Assembly (NCBI GenBank): GCA_025642075.2 | Contig: JAODUO010000045.1 | Span: 695,001 to 759,000, forward strand | DNA length: 64,000 nucleotides | From: Ridgeia piscesae | Taxonomy: Eukaryota > Annelida > Polychaeta > Sabellida > Siboglinidae | Direction of reading: 5' to 3' | Shown here: one piece after another, positions 40,645-46,681 of the stretch | Numbering within the stretch: position 1 is the first letter of the stretch | Layout of the letters: each line of letters starts with the position of its first letter | The notes under the pieces: generated by a model | The model's input: the letters and a program-made list of their open reading frames with translations, nothing else | What the model was told of the DNA's origin: nothing | Databases searched by the model: none | Made by a program: the position numbers and the translations under genes

Positions 40645-43600
40645 TGGTATGCCAATAGTATTCGAATAATAATACTCCCTTCAAGCAGCCCCAGGCCAGA
40701 GCAAACAAGAGCAGACACAACTGAGCACAGCACCATTGACCCGGCCCACCATTGCTCATTTGGGGCCCACAATGATATCAATGTGAAACCACACTGACCG
40801 ATGGGTCTCCATGGACCTCGTATCAATCGACACACCTGTCTCAGCCAGTCTCAGGGGCGGCCCTCCAGGGGGCGCTACATGCAACCACAATAACTACAGC
40901 GCAATCTGAAGAAATAACTCGATTTCCTCCATCAATCATTGCCAATCGTGTGTTGGACACGAAACATGTTTTCACGAATGCGCGATCAATTATGATGACC
41001 TATACCGACGACTACGGATACGGCACTGAGTGCTTTGTTGACCACCCTGCCACCTGGTGGTGTAGACAAAAGAAGACATTGTGAAGTTGTGGACAATTTG
41101 GACACAGCAAACAACCGACTGACTCTACTAGAGTTCACAACTTTCACTAGAAAGAGATTTTGTACTTGACGACACAACAGTATCTTTTCAAGGATTCAGT
41201 CCACGGAATAATTATGCTCGTAATCAAAGAAAGTATTTTTTAGCAATCTTATCTGATTGCAATCATGACATTTTCCAAATAATTATGGCAAACAATTACC
41301 CTTTACACAACAGCATTTACAACACCTAAATTGTTTAATATAAATGGTGACTGTTAACAGCATTCAGATATATTTAACTGCAATTAATGAATGAAGACTA
41401 TTCACACACAAATATTCACCACTGTCTATAGCAACATACTCAATAATACAACAGAGTGAACTAGAGCAATGTGGCGCAGACAGGTTCTCTTGATTGGGAA
41501 TGTGAGGCACCATCCACTGTGCCACAGCGCTCCACTCAGAAGTGAACAGCTGAATAGTTTTAATATATTGCTACAGCACGCAAGCACGCACACACGCACG
41601 CTACGCACGCACACACACACACACAAACACACACACACAAACGCGCGCGTGCACACGCACGCACACACACACACCCACACGCACACACACTATCTGTACA
41701 TGTCTTTATGCTGTAGGAGAATAAATCTATCCTTATTCCAGACAATACACAGATCCAAGAGATGTGGTCTGTTTAGTAAGTAACAGTGACACAACAAGCC
41801 AACTGTTCATACAACAAACTCCACCCTGAACCTCCACACACAAACACCTGGACACTTCTGTGGCCAGTGCATTGTCCACTATCTGACACTGACACGTTGA
41901 ATAAACACGACACAACGCCAGACTTCTGGTTCCACCAGAAACTGCCATCTTTGTTTACCACGCAACATACACAAATTACCCTTGCCCACAAAGACCTGCA
42001 TTCTACCCAGCACTCAGCCCTAATCCTGCATCCAAACACACTTGAGTGTGTCACACAAGAATGCCCCCACCGATTAGGGTTCTGCGAGATGGAGGTGTAC
42101 ACTGCAACCCCCATTTCCGGGTCGACCTAAGCACTAGGGCCGGGAATGTGGCTATCTGAGGAAGGGATGTCATGTGACTTTGGGGGAGACACATCAAAGG
42201 GGCTGACAGAGGAATGCTGTGACAGTGTCAACTTTCAGGTGACATGACAGGACCCGGCCTGTCTGTCAACCAATGGCTGCAGTTTGCCTCGGGCAGTAAA
42301 ACATACCCTCCCAATGTATTCCACATAAACTCCACCCATGCACCGGAAGTTCTGCCCCGGACAAAAACTGCCCGATAGTTAAATACATCCAGAAACAGAA
42401 AAACAAGACATCGTCCACTAAACTAGTGAAGTTTACATAAATTAATTACTGCTCCTAGTATCAATATATTATCTTCCAACAAATAACAAATAACACCAGG
42501 AAGGGACTGTTCATTTTTTAATGCCATAAGGTTAGACTATATGCCTTGTTACTAAGCAATACAGTAGGGACATTTACAATGCTGCTACACTACACCACTG
42601 TCTACTGTCTAGGGATGTGTGTCCTGCTTGACACACTCAGAGCATAACTTTTCATAGGGTTCATTGTTGTGGTACACAAGAGTAGGAAATGTCATAGATG
42701 GCTACCAGACCATTTTATTAACTACCTACATCATGACGGAACAATGACTACGCATAAGAACTGACAGAGGGAGAAACAGCTCATTGGTGTTACATCATTT
42801 CTGAAGGGGTTTGGGTCAGGCATTACAGATTTCTTAGAAAAAATGTGACGCAATTATGGAGTGGTCCCTGAGTGTAAGACTGCCCGAGGCCGGGCCAGAT
42901 GGGACGGAAAGAGCACCCAGTTTCCCACCCTGTCACACTGTCTGGGAACAGGATGGACACGGTTGTAGGGGTGACAGAAACAGGAGAAAGTAATACATAA
43001 AAAGTAATAGGAAAACTAACAAAGAAAAACTAACAGTTTATCTTTTGTGTTATCTGCAGGGTGTTAATTAATCAACATTAATCACAAAATGATTTTTTAC
43101 AGATGTTGATATACATAAACAATGTCAAAATTGAGACAAACAGATAACGTAAAAATGTTTAATATATCGAAAGTCATTCAGTAAATTATGCTATTACATA
43201 CTTAAATAACCACTCTCGTGACACAAAATATGTTATATTCTTTCCACAATATTTCCTAGCCAAAAATTTTTCTGCGATCACCAAATGGACACTGGGATGT
43301 CATCAGTCCGGACTGGACAGGCAGGTGCAGCTGGTCCAGACCCAGACCAGCGTAAACCAATTACTCTAACCATCTTGAAATAGAAAGCAACAGCGGAAAT
43401 GCAATGAAGAAATCTATCCGAAGCCTCTCTACTGACTAATATTATTACAAGGTCGACTGGCCACGATGTCTGAAGGAGCCGGATTTGCAAATGGCCTGCA
43501 CCATTGCACCATGCATCACTGCACCACTTGGACCATGCACCACTGGGGGCACTGGGTGTATGGTAAAAAGACCACTTGAATAAAATAATGAGCTAATAAG

Positions 43601-44789
43601 GAAAATCCATCATTAATCAGAATCCGTTAATACATTTAAGGAGCTTTTTTAATGCAAGAATCATGTCACAGAGCCAGGACATTATTTCTGTGACACACAC
43701 CGATGAAAGTGTCATGGTGGCGCATCCAGGTGTTGACAGTTTACAGTAAATGTTAAAGAGCAAAATCTATTTTTAAAGAGCAAAATTGAACACATAAGAA
43801 TGTAAGTGAAATGAGCCCTAGAATTGCCTTGCTTCCCGGAACAGAAAAACATGCACCACTCAGCAACACTTACCAGAGACAACTGCTATTGGGCCATGCT
43901 CCATATGCAATAGTTCTGTTAATTCACCAAAAAACATTATTAGAGACTGAATTTGCCTCCCTCTGTGAGTTCCTAAATACCTCTTTCCCTGGGTTTAATG
44001 GAACATTGTTGTATGTCCTCACTGTAGTTCTATATACACCATAGAACCACCAACAAGGTACTTTATTCACTTCAGCTACCTACCACCTCACTTTCACAAT
44101 GTCCAATCTGGAGTAAAGCAACAATAGAATTGCAACAAAATCAACAACCCACTTCTGACACCAAATGTTGTAGATACAACACAACACACTCTGCTACTCA
44201 AACAGGGTTCTAAACCTGAGCCGACCACTCAGTGGTCAGAAGTACTTTGTCAGACAGTGGTCCACATTTTACCATAAATGTTCAATTAAAACAACATACG
44301 CATTGTCAGTTTTGGAAATTGAATTCTGATATCTGACGGATGTCACGTGGGGAAGCAATTTTTACCAGCTGTCAGCCAAACTAAAAATTAAAGTCAAGCT
44401 ACCGGACCCGGAGTAATTTTAAACACTGCCACTACATCTACCGCGTGACAAGTTTTTTACGGAATTCCGTTGTGACAACGATCCAGGAAATCCTTTGTCA
44501 TGGTGGTTTGATTGCATCGTTTTTTCGACAGAATCTGTCGTGACGACAAAAACTGTTGTCGTGTGGTGGCGGGATGGATTGATTGCATCTGGAGACAGTG
44601 TCAGGGCTAACATGATTAAGAGTCACAGAGCAACAAGTGACAACCCCCCATGGGAGGCAGGACTAATGAAGCACACACAATGACGGACAGGACACAATAC
44701 TCACACAGCTCGCCGTGCGTAATCCTCACTGCTGCCATTGCCAGACATGCCCATAGCGCAATGCTAGATGGCGCCACGTGAAGCGTCAT
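4529..44789 (-). CDS. Ddr: Discoidin domain receptor tyrosine kinase (whole gene, 13 coding exons)
   Basis: This is a collagen-activated receptor tyrosine kinase of the DDR1/DDR2 family, a type I plasma-membrane protein. Thirteen exons join in phase to 2820 nt (939 residues); human DDR1 and DDR2 are about 913 and 855. In order the sequence shows a signal peptide (1 to about 27), an F5/8C-type discoidin domain (31-187, with GAWCP and YGCVW), a discoidin-like domain (about 192-366), a transmembrane helix (432-457) with an RRR stop-transfer, and a kinase domain (about 627-925). The kinase has GEGQFG at 632-637, VAVK with Lys670, HRDLASRN at 774-781, DFG at 794-796 and the DDR-type activation loop YSRDYY at 802-807. 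All catalytic residues are present. Splice sites, phases and lengths were worked out by hand. The only real uncertainty is the 5' end of exon 9. Confidence 0.95.
4868..5773 (-). other. Ddr intron 12
   Basis: GT...AG intron of 906 bp between the two last kinase exons. It holds a roughly 167-bp fold-back element (5334-5500, listed separately) and otherwise AT-rich single-copy sequence. Confidence 0.9.
5334..5500. mobile_element. Fold-back (MITE-like) element in intron 12
   Basis: The left arm (5334-5376) and right arm (5460-5500) are imperfect inverted copies of about 40 bp. The inner 20 bases are nearly identical once inverted (TTTACATAACA against TGTTATGTAAA at the inner ends). The central 80 bp contains a second nested palindrome (TGTGCATATATA against TATATTATGCACA). 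No coding capacity. A small non-autonomous DNA transposon or fold-back relic fits; I see no clear target duplication. Confidence 0.6.
5774..6008 (-). CDS. Ddr: Ddr exon 12: kinase catalytic and activation loops
   Basis: Encodes residues 749-827. It contains [18 protein letters not shown] (Asp776 catalytic base), [15 protein letters not shown] (Asp794 of DFG), [12 protein letters not shown] and [10 protein letters not shown]. Tyr802, Tyr806 and Tyr807 are in the same YxxxYY arrangement as the activation tyrosines of DDR2 (736, 740, 741). The acceptor is TTGTAG|T and the donor GTACTG|GTGAGT. Entry phase 2, exit phase 0. This is the most strongly conserved exon. Confidence 0.97.
6009..6688 (-). 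other. Ddr intron 11
   Basis: GT...AG intron of 680 bp, AT-rich. No repeat, conserved motif or alternative exon is visible. Confidence 0.9.
6689..6892 (-). CDS. Ddr: Ddr exon 11: kinase helix C to hinge
   Basis: Encodes residues 681-748 plus two bases: [44 protein letters not shown] and then a variable loop. Glu687 in FNKEVK is the helix C glutamate that pairs with Lys670. VEYMKFGDL is the hinge. DDR2 has NDFLKEIKIMSRLKDPNI and ITEYMENGDLNQFL. The acceptor is CGTAG|A (phase 2) and the donor ATCAG|GTACCC (phase 2). Confidence 0.96.
6893..7607 (-). other. Ddr intron 10
   Basis: GT...AG intron of 715 bp. It carries an interrupted TA repeat at 7063-7127 and a pyrimidine/purine-skewed stretch around 7500-7600. 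Confidence 0.9.
7063..7127. repeat. Interrupted (TA)n microsatellite
   Basis: TA blocks broken by TTACA units, inside intron 10. Confidence 0.9.
7608..7735 (-). CDS. Ddr: Ddr exon 10: kinase N-lobe with catalytic lysine
   Basis: Encodes residues 639-680 plus two bases: [11 protein letters not shown], a variable insert, then [17 protein letters not shown]. Lys670 of VAVK is the ATP-anchoring lysine. DDR2 reads VHLCEVEGM...LVAVKMLRADANKNAR. The acceptor is GCTAG|GTC (phase 0) and the donor GCGAG|GTATCT (phase 2). No open reading frame of useful length with a Met start marks this exon; it was found from the protein pattern. Confidence 0.95.
7736..8778 (-). other. Ddr intron 9
   Basis: GT...AG intron of 1043 bp. 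Its 5' part (in transcript sense) is a three-copy tandem duplication at about 8390-8790 whose third copy includes the exon 9 donor. A second short duplicated phrase, GAGCCTGGGTAATC, occurs near 8058 and 8360. Confidence 0.88.
8390..8790. repeat. Three-copy tandem repeat overlapping the exon 9 donor
   Basis: A segment with CTATTTA, an A-rich tract, TTTAGTTCTATCTTGTGG, AGACTACTT and GTGACCTCACT recurs with copy starts near 8400, 8573 and 8714 (spacing about 173 and 141 bp). In the third copy GACCTCAC is the reverse complement of the exon 9 splice donor region. Confidence 0.75.
8779..9059 (-). CDS. Ddr: Ddr exon 9: juxtamembrane end and kinase glycine loop
   Basis: Encodes residues 545-638. It opens with [10 protein letters not shown] and passes a Pro-rich stretch to [15 protein letters not shown] and [19 protein letters not shown]. 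The last segment is the kinase start and glycine loop, compare [19 protein letters not shown] in DDR2. The donor GGGGAG|GTGAGG is phase 0. The 5' boundary is ambiguous: acceptor GACAG|AT (exon start 9059) and a stronger pyrimidine-rich acceptor CCCAG|AC (exon start 8927) are both phase 1 and both fit exon 8. I list the longer form because EYAVPDV resembles the HYAEADI segment of DDR2. Confidence 0.87.
9060..9600 (-). other. Ddr intron 8
   Basis: GT...AG intron of 541 bp if exon 9 starts at 9059, or 673 bp if it starts at 8927. AT-rich; a small plus-strand open frame at 9314-9523 has no recognisable features. Confidence 0.85.
9601..10005 (-). CDS. Ddr: Ddr exon 8: transmembrane helix and cytosolic juxtamembrane region
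   Basis: Encodes residues 410-544. After an acidic linker ([10 protein letters not shown]) comes a 26-residue hydrophobic helix, about 432-457. It contains [10 protein letters not shown], a small-xxx-small pattern that could favour helix dimers. A basic stop-transfer RRRKNKY follows. The cytosolic part has Tyr sites (NGNYTSV, SPYREP) and the acidic-proline segment [12 protein letters not shown]. The acceptor is CGCAG|GT and the donor TCTG|GTGAGT, phase 1/1. DDRs have unusually long juxtamembrane regions that recruit adaptors. Confidence 0.95.
10006..10508 (-). other. Ddr intron 7
   Basis: GT...AG intron of 503 bp. It includes a candidate retroposon tail at 10109-10165. Confidence 0.9.
10109..10165 (-). 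mobile_element. Possible SINE/LINE 3' tail
   Basis: On the minus strand it reads AAATTTCCCCATGAGGGAC, then AAATAAAGATTTTAA. This short palindrome (CCCCATGAGGG) followed by AATAAAG resembles 3' tails of retroposons found in many aquatic animals. Only the tail is recognisable, so the family cannot be named. Confidence 0.35.
10509..10640 (-). CDS. Ddr: Ddr exon 7: extracellular juxtamembrane linker
   Basis: Encodes residues 366-409 plus one base: a Ser/Thr/Pro-containing linker with [19 protein letters not shown] and [13 protein letters not shown]. It holds one N-glycosylation sequon (NFS). The linker is poorly conserved in the family and in vertebrates contains shedding sites; no protease site can be assigned here. 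The acceptor is TTTTTCAG|TT and the donor CCAG|GTGAGG, phase 1/1. Identity rests on splice sites, phase and position more than similarity. Confidence 0.88.
10641..11103 (-). other. Ddr intron 6
   Basis: GT...AG intron of 463 bp, AT-rich. An open frame at 10687-10920 lies entirely within it and has no flanking support as an exon. Confidence 0.9.
11104..11628 (-). CDS. Ddr: Ddr exon 6: discoidin-like domain
   Basis: The largest exon (525 bp, residues 191-366) carries nearly all of the second extracellular domain. Recognisable segments are [45 protein letters not shown] and [13 protein letters not shown]. These match VSYNAPAGQ, YDGAV, GLGQLTDGVSG, GYDYVGWRN, VHCNNMF and SEITFQS of DDR2. Likely N-glycosylation sites are NDT in the GWKNDT segment and NFS in MRNFSS. 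The acceptor is CTGCAG|CT and the donor A|GTAAGT. Entry and exit are both phase 1. Confidence 0.95.
11629..12025 (-). other. Ddr intron 5
   Basis: GT...AG intron of 397 bp. It contains GGTGGCAGCACTA (11807-11819) and a perfect match to the CTCF core consensus (11839-11851). Confidence 0.9.
11839..11851 (+). promoter_or_regulatory. CTCF-like core motif
   Basis: CCACCAGATGGCG matches CCASYAGRKGGCR at all 13 positions. The match is seen directly; occupancy in this animal is unknown. Confidence 0.35.
12026..12173 (-). CDS. Ddr: Ddr exon 5: end of discoidin domain
   Basis: Encodes residues 142-190 plus one base: VFTGNSNTY, then [14 protein letters not shown], then [13 protein letters not shown]. 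It closes the discoidin domain exactly as in DDR2 (PPIVARFVRFIPV...VCMRVELYGCVW). Cys179 should pair with Cys75. The acceptor GTTACAG|GTG lies at the edge of the intron 4 minisatellite and resembles its repeat unit. The donor is AAAG|GTAGGT, phase 1. Confidence 0.95.
12304..14369. repeat. 17-bp minisatellite A (about 121 copies)
   Basis: The unit is GTGTTACAGTATGATGA on the plus strand. Most copies differ only at one position, giving GATGA or GGTGA forms. Occasional units lose one base or gain a GTTAGT-type insertion. Degenerate copies extend from 12304 down toward the exon 5 acceptor at 12174. Confidence 0.97.
14790..14965 (-). mobile_element. Truncated SINE body
   Basis: On the minus strand it shares TTCACTCATC, CTATAGACAGTG and GGCTGAATGCTTTCC, in that order, with the fuller copy at 61846-62108. 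The tRNA-like head is absent. Confidence 0.6.
18119..19412. repeat. 17-bp minisatellite B with telomere-like core (about 76 copies)
   Basis: The unit is CTCCCTAACCCCACAGT on the plus strand, ACTGTGGGGTTAGGGAG on the transcribed-gene sense strand. Each unit carries GGTTAGGG, one and a third telomere-type hexamers. Copies vary at the CACAG/CACGG/CACCA positions and a few are shortened by 1-5 bp. Confidence 0.97.
20624..20653. repeat. Perfect 13-bp inverted repeat
   Basis: AGATAATCACTCA (20624-20636) is followed after a 4-nt loop by its exact reverse complement (20641-20653). It lies in intron 4. Confidence 0.95.
21235..21324 (-). CDS. Ddr: Ddr exon 4: discoidin domain strand
   Basis: A 90-bp symmetrical phase 0/0 exon encoding residues 112-141: [15 protein letters not shown], then a Gly-Gly-Pro-Trp turn and [10 protein letters not shown]. 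This corresponds to the GIEFAPMYKINYSRDG...RNRHGKQ stretch of DDR2. Glu114 matches DDR2 Glu113. The acceptor is CCACAG|GGT and the donor CAGGAG|GTAGGT. The intron just 5' of it is full of degenerate tandem repeats. Confidence 0.94.
21325..23200 (-). other. Ddr intron 3
   Basis: GT...AG intron of 1876 bp. The 3' end (21331-21840) is a degenerate tandem array; a GGTGGCAGCAC motif lies at 22937-22957. Open frames at 21950-22448 do not look like exons. Confidence 0.9.
21331..21840. repeat. Degenerate ~23-bp tandem array next to exon 4
   Basis: Around 20 copies of a phrase built on GGAACAGGTTAAACRTGTAG, cleanest at 21660-21725 where the period is 23 bp. Toward exon 4 the units decay into GAATGGGTTAAC-type pieces. 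Confidence 0.85.
23201..23342 (-). CDS. Ddr: Ddr exon 3: discoidin domain core
   Basis: Encodes residues 64-111. It contains NGGAWCP (70-76; Cys75 is the equivalent of DDR2 Cys73), the beta-strand segment [21 protein letters not shown] and the following FGNGQ. Arg106 in TQGR matches DDR2 Arg105. The residue equivalent to DDR2 Asp69 is Gly71. The acceptor is TTTTCAG|G and the donor CAG|GTGAGG. Phase 2 entry completes Arg64 from exon 2, and the exit is phase 0. Confidence 0.94.
23415..23975. repeat. Two-copy ~320-bp tandem duplication
   Basis: Copy 1 (about 23415-23680) and copy 2 (about 23738-23975) share GCAAAATAATGGGTGCATAT, GTCTTGGAGA, CTGCCTTTTACTTGGGTAA and ATCTCCATCTAAGCAGTTTC in the same order, offset by about 320 bp. 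Copy 2 has several small deletions. Confidence 0.88.
23998..24042. repeat. (TA)n microsatellite
   Basis: About 45 bp of alternating AT in intron 2. Confidence 0.95.
24817..24922 (-). CDS. Ddr: Ddr exon 2: start of discoidin domain
   Basis: Encodes residues 29-64, including KCRSPLGM, then KDEDI and an ASS-type loop. This aligns directly with the CRYPLGM...IPDEDITASS start of the human DDR2 discoidin domain. The acceptor is CTACAG|CC and the donor AG|GTTAGT, phase 1 to phase 2. The position equivalent to human DDR2 Trp52 is Tyr53 here, and the Thr56 equivalent is Ser57. Both lie in the loop reported to contact collagen. Confidence 0.93.
25437..25551. repeat. 28-bp tandem repeat, four copies
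   Basis: The unit contains GCATAAATTACCCATGAGG followed by CACAGGATT. The first copy has a 2-bp insertion and the third a changed end. Confidence 0.92.
26311..26530. mobile_element. MITE-like family, copy 1
   Basis: Shares AGATAATGAGCTCATA, AAAATCCATCATTAA, GGACATTATTCTGTGA and TTTAAAGAGCAAAATTG with the other copies. The ends are decayed. Confidence 0.65.
28864..28974. promoter_or_regulatory. Cluster of five CAGGTG/CACCTG E-boxes
   Basis: CACCTG at 28864-28869 and CAGGTG at 28889-28894, 28929-28934, 28952-28957 and 28969-28974. Such hexamers bind bHLH, Snail and ZEB proteins. The cluster sits in intron 1, about 16 kb downstream of the start codon. Confidence 0.5.
29377..29416. repeat. (GT)n microsatellite
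   Basis: Imperfect GT/GC alternating run in intron 1. Confidence 0.85.
30405..30680. repeat. Degenerate tandem repeats with CATTGTAAAGACT core
   Basis: About nine spaced occurrences of a CATYGTAAAGACT-like phrase separated by ACTNATACTTATTA-type sequence. The period is irregular (about 25-45 bp). Confidence 0.6.
30822..30847. repeat. (CA)n microsatellite
   Basis: A short perfect CA run. Confidence 0.9.
34562..34816. repeat. 17-bp minisatellite C (exactly 15 copies)
   Basis: The unit is GAAATAACACTTCCAGT; the first two copies have TTTCAGT. The 255 bp divide exactly by 17. On the minus strand none of the three frames has a stop inside the array, so it produces long repetitive open frames that are not evidence of a gene. 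Confidence 0.98.
36444..36541. repeat. 98-bp perfect purine/pyrimidine alternation
   Basis: A GT/GC/AT mixture in which purine and pyrimidine alternate without a break for 98 bases, including CGCACGCGTGCACGCGCG. This is a strong Z-DNA-type sequence. Confidence 0.9.
37355..37473. repeat. (TA)n microsatellites
   Basis: Two TA runs (about 37355-37388 and 37449-37472) joined by TA-rich sequence. Confidence 0.9.
39240..39720. promoter_or_regulatory. CpG-richer block in intron 1
   Basis: Compared with the surrounding AT-rich intron this stretch has many CpGs (for example CGCCCCGCGCGTC near 39250 and GCGGCGTCGTTCGTTCGTCG near 39490). It could be an unmethylated regulatory element or alternative promoter. 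A 119-residue minus-strand open frame (39284-39643) spans it but shows no family features. Confidence 0.3.
40402..40500. repeat. Short ~15-bp tandem repeat
   Basis: Repeated TCCCTCAATGCCTGC-like units, perfect only in the last two or three copies. Confidence 0.75.
40552..40638. repeat. (TA)n microsatellite, about 80 bp
   Basis: A nearly uninterrupted TA run. It opens Ile-Tyr repeat frames that are not genes. Confidence 0.97.
40861..40876 (+). promoter_or_regulatory. CTCF-like motif, forward
   Basis: CCCTCCAGGGGGCGCT carries CCTCCAGGGGGCG, 12 of 13 matches to CCASYAGRKGGCR, and the GGGGGCGCTA end of the vertebrate motif. Confidence 0.35.
41047..41060 (-). promoter_or_regulatory. CTCF-like motif, reverse
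   Basis: On the minus strand CCACCAGGTGGCAG matches CCASYAGRKGGCR at every position. It faces the forward motif at 40861 across about 170 bp. Confidence 0.35.
41390..41530 (-). mobile_element. tRNA-derived SINE, copy 2
   Basis: On the minus strand the head contains TGGCACAGTGG (41524-41514), a perfect RNA polymerase III A-box pattern. AAGAGAACCTGTC and a body with TTCACTCTGTTG, CTATAGACAGTGGTGAAT and TTTGTG follow. The body matches the copy at 61846-62108. Confidence 0.65.
41578..41690. repeat. (CA)n / (CACG)n microsatellite
   Basis: Imperfect CA-rich tract with CG-containing units, directly beside the SINE head. Confidence 0.92.
43570..43818. mobile_element. MITE-like family, copy 2
   Basis: Contains GACCACTTGAATAAAATAAT, AAAATCCATCATTAA, GGACATTATTTCTGTGACAC, GTGTCATGGTGGCGCATCC and AAAGAGCAAAAT, ending GTGAAATGAGCCC. 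These blocks are shared in order with copies 3 and 4. Confidence 0.72.
44705..44789 (-). CDS. Ddr: Ddr exon 1: start codon and signal peptide
   Basis: Encodes residues 1-28 plus one base of codon 29. The start ATG is at 44789-44787 with A at -3, and an in-frame TAA lies 14 codons upstream (44834-44832) with no other ATG between. The peptide is a typical secretory signal: a short N-region, a hydrophobic core ([12 protein letters not shown]) and a polar end near THGEL. The donor T|GTGAGT leaves phase 1. Joined to the CC that opens exon 2 it makes Ser29, followed by the Lys-Cys that begins the discoidin domain. This exact phase match across 19.8 kb is the main support, since a signal-peptide exon is too short to recognise by similarity. 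Confidence 0.85.
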
Positions 44790-45130
44790 TGTCGTCGGTG
44801 CCTGGATTGGTGACAGGTAGGCGGGTGACTGTTAATCAGGATCGTGTCTTCGGGGAGGCAGAGGTTGGTCCAGACCACATCTCCCTCTCTCGGTGATGGA
44901 TCGACTTGCGGCTTCAACGGGCGTCACGTTTGGTGCGACGGGGACGGATCATCTACACTGTATTGGAAACAGGAGTTGTAAATACTCGGTACACCGCACA
45001 GGGACAATAGTTGCACCGACATCTAACCCTCACACAGTACTGTTTCATGGCACAGCACGGCACAATGGATGACATTTCTACAGTGTCATTCACAACCGCG
45101 ACTCCGGGGTATAATCGATTCCGAGTATCA
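44790..45130 (-). promoter_or_regulatory. Candidate Ddr 5' UTR and promoter-proximal region
   Basis: The sequence just upstream of the start codon is clearly CpG-richer than its surroundings, especially 44860-44950. An AACAG acceptor at 44830-44829 could splice a further non-coding exon to the 39-nt leader. No TATA box or initiator can be assigned with confidence. Confidence 0.35.
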
Positions 45131-46408
45131 ACAGTTGGCTGGGAATGCTGGGTACCCGTGCGGAAAACAAACATGACTAAAGGTCCTTACTCAATTAGAT
45201 TTCTTCGCTCAGCACACTGAAATCAGGAACAAATTCCCTGACTAAACTTGAATACACAACAACATTTATCATATATAAATCCGCACAAATATGTTTTAGT
45301 TCTGGTGACATTGGCCTAATTATTAAATCATCCTTAACAAGATCTGGATAACAAAAACACAGATGTAAGAGAAACATAAAAGTAGTAAATGTGTCTATTC
45401 ACTTTGATATAAAATACATGAAGCACACATATTTGACATAGTGACATAAACCAATTAATTTGACTATTTTAACAAAAGTATGCATAGTTTACTCAACCAA
45501 TCTCATGTAAAAAACATCATATAAACCATTCATAGTAATACATGAATGAGCTTGATCACAGGACAGATACATTTTATTTTAGGTAATACTCATAACGTAT
45601 TATTAGGTAATACAGGATAATGTTTGCCCAAAGAATTATAACACTTGACATTACGAAACATGGACGCATAGTCAAGTACTGGATCTTAAAATGTAAATAT
45701 ATACAGCACACAACACACACCCAATGCATAATTAGCCTAACTTCGACTTTACATAACAGGCTTATTCGTGCTGTTGTCACTGACAGTCTTATAAAGCGTC
45801 AAACATAAAGCTTCTCCGTGAAATATCAACGGCCGTCACGGTCCTTTAATGCACGTCTGCTACCCTCATCTTTCATGCGAATCTTTCATGTGCATGTTTC
45901 ATGCGAGCGACCAGGTGAGATGCATCATGTTTGACAAAGTGGTCACTATGGCTGCGTCTTTGATTCGTCTTTGATTCGCTGTCGCCACAAAGATGCGAGG
46001 CAATAAATCATTCTGGCCGGAGAACCATCCATGACAGCAGCATGAATCTAGGGCCCGGCAGAGACACCCAGAATCTGCTGGTGGAGAACATGGCAACGGT
46101 TGTCCATCCATCACAGAGCTCCGCAGGCAGCCCACGTAAAAAACGTGCATCTGTAGTTTTATGTGGTGTGTCAGGAGACGTTATGACAGGTGGAAATTTG
46201 CGGCTGATTTCACCTGAGGATGTTTCTTACTCGGCCAGCGTCCACCCTGAGGCACGGCCAGACATCGGCTAACTGTGATAGATCTGATAAAACTACTACC
46301 CAGAATTGGGTGGGATATTCGACAAATTGCCTTATTTTTTTAGGGTGGGGTGATGTTTGGGTGTGTCTGTGGGAGACAGGGGTTGCAAAATCTTACAAAA
46401 AGGTCAGA

Positions 46409-46681
46409 GGACCATTTCAGTAAGATAAAGAGCTCTTAAGAAAAATTCATGCTGAAACAAAATCCGTTGTTAAATAAAAAAAAATTCAAAGTGCAAATAC
46501 CCACTGCCATATTATTGAGGACATTATTTCCATGACACACCAGTGACATTGTCCCGCTGACACTTCGTGGTGTTGACACTTTTCAGGTATTCAAGATCAC
46601 GGTTAAGGATGAAAATCGATTTTAAAGTGCAAAATCATGTTTAAGAGCTCTTATACTTAACAATGTTAGTGAAATAGTCCC
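46409..46681. mobile_element. MITE-like family, copy 3 (best ends)
   Basis: The left end GGACCATTTCAGTAA, then AGAGCTCTTAAG, is mirrored by the right end, which reads inverted as GGGACTATTTCACTAA and then AGAGCTCTTAAA. Between them lie GAGGACATTATTTCCATGAC and the rest of the family core. It is 273 bp long with no coding capacity. Confidence 0.72.

Larger units (their letters stand above)
24923..44704 (-). other. Ddr intron 1 (first coding intron, 19.8 kb)
   Basis: GT...AG intron separating the signal-peptide exon from the discoidin domain. It carries the cis-element and repeat features listed separately. Large first introns of this kind often hold enhancers. None of the many short open frames inside it has exon-like context or recognisable protein features. 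Confidence 0.85.
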
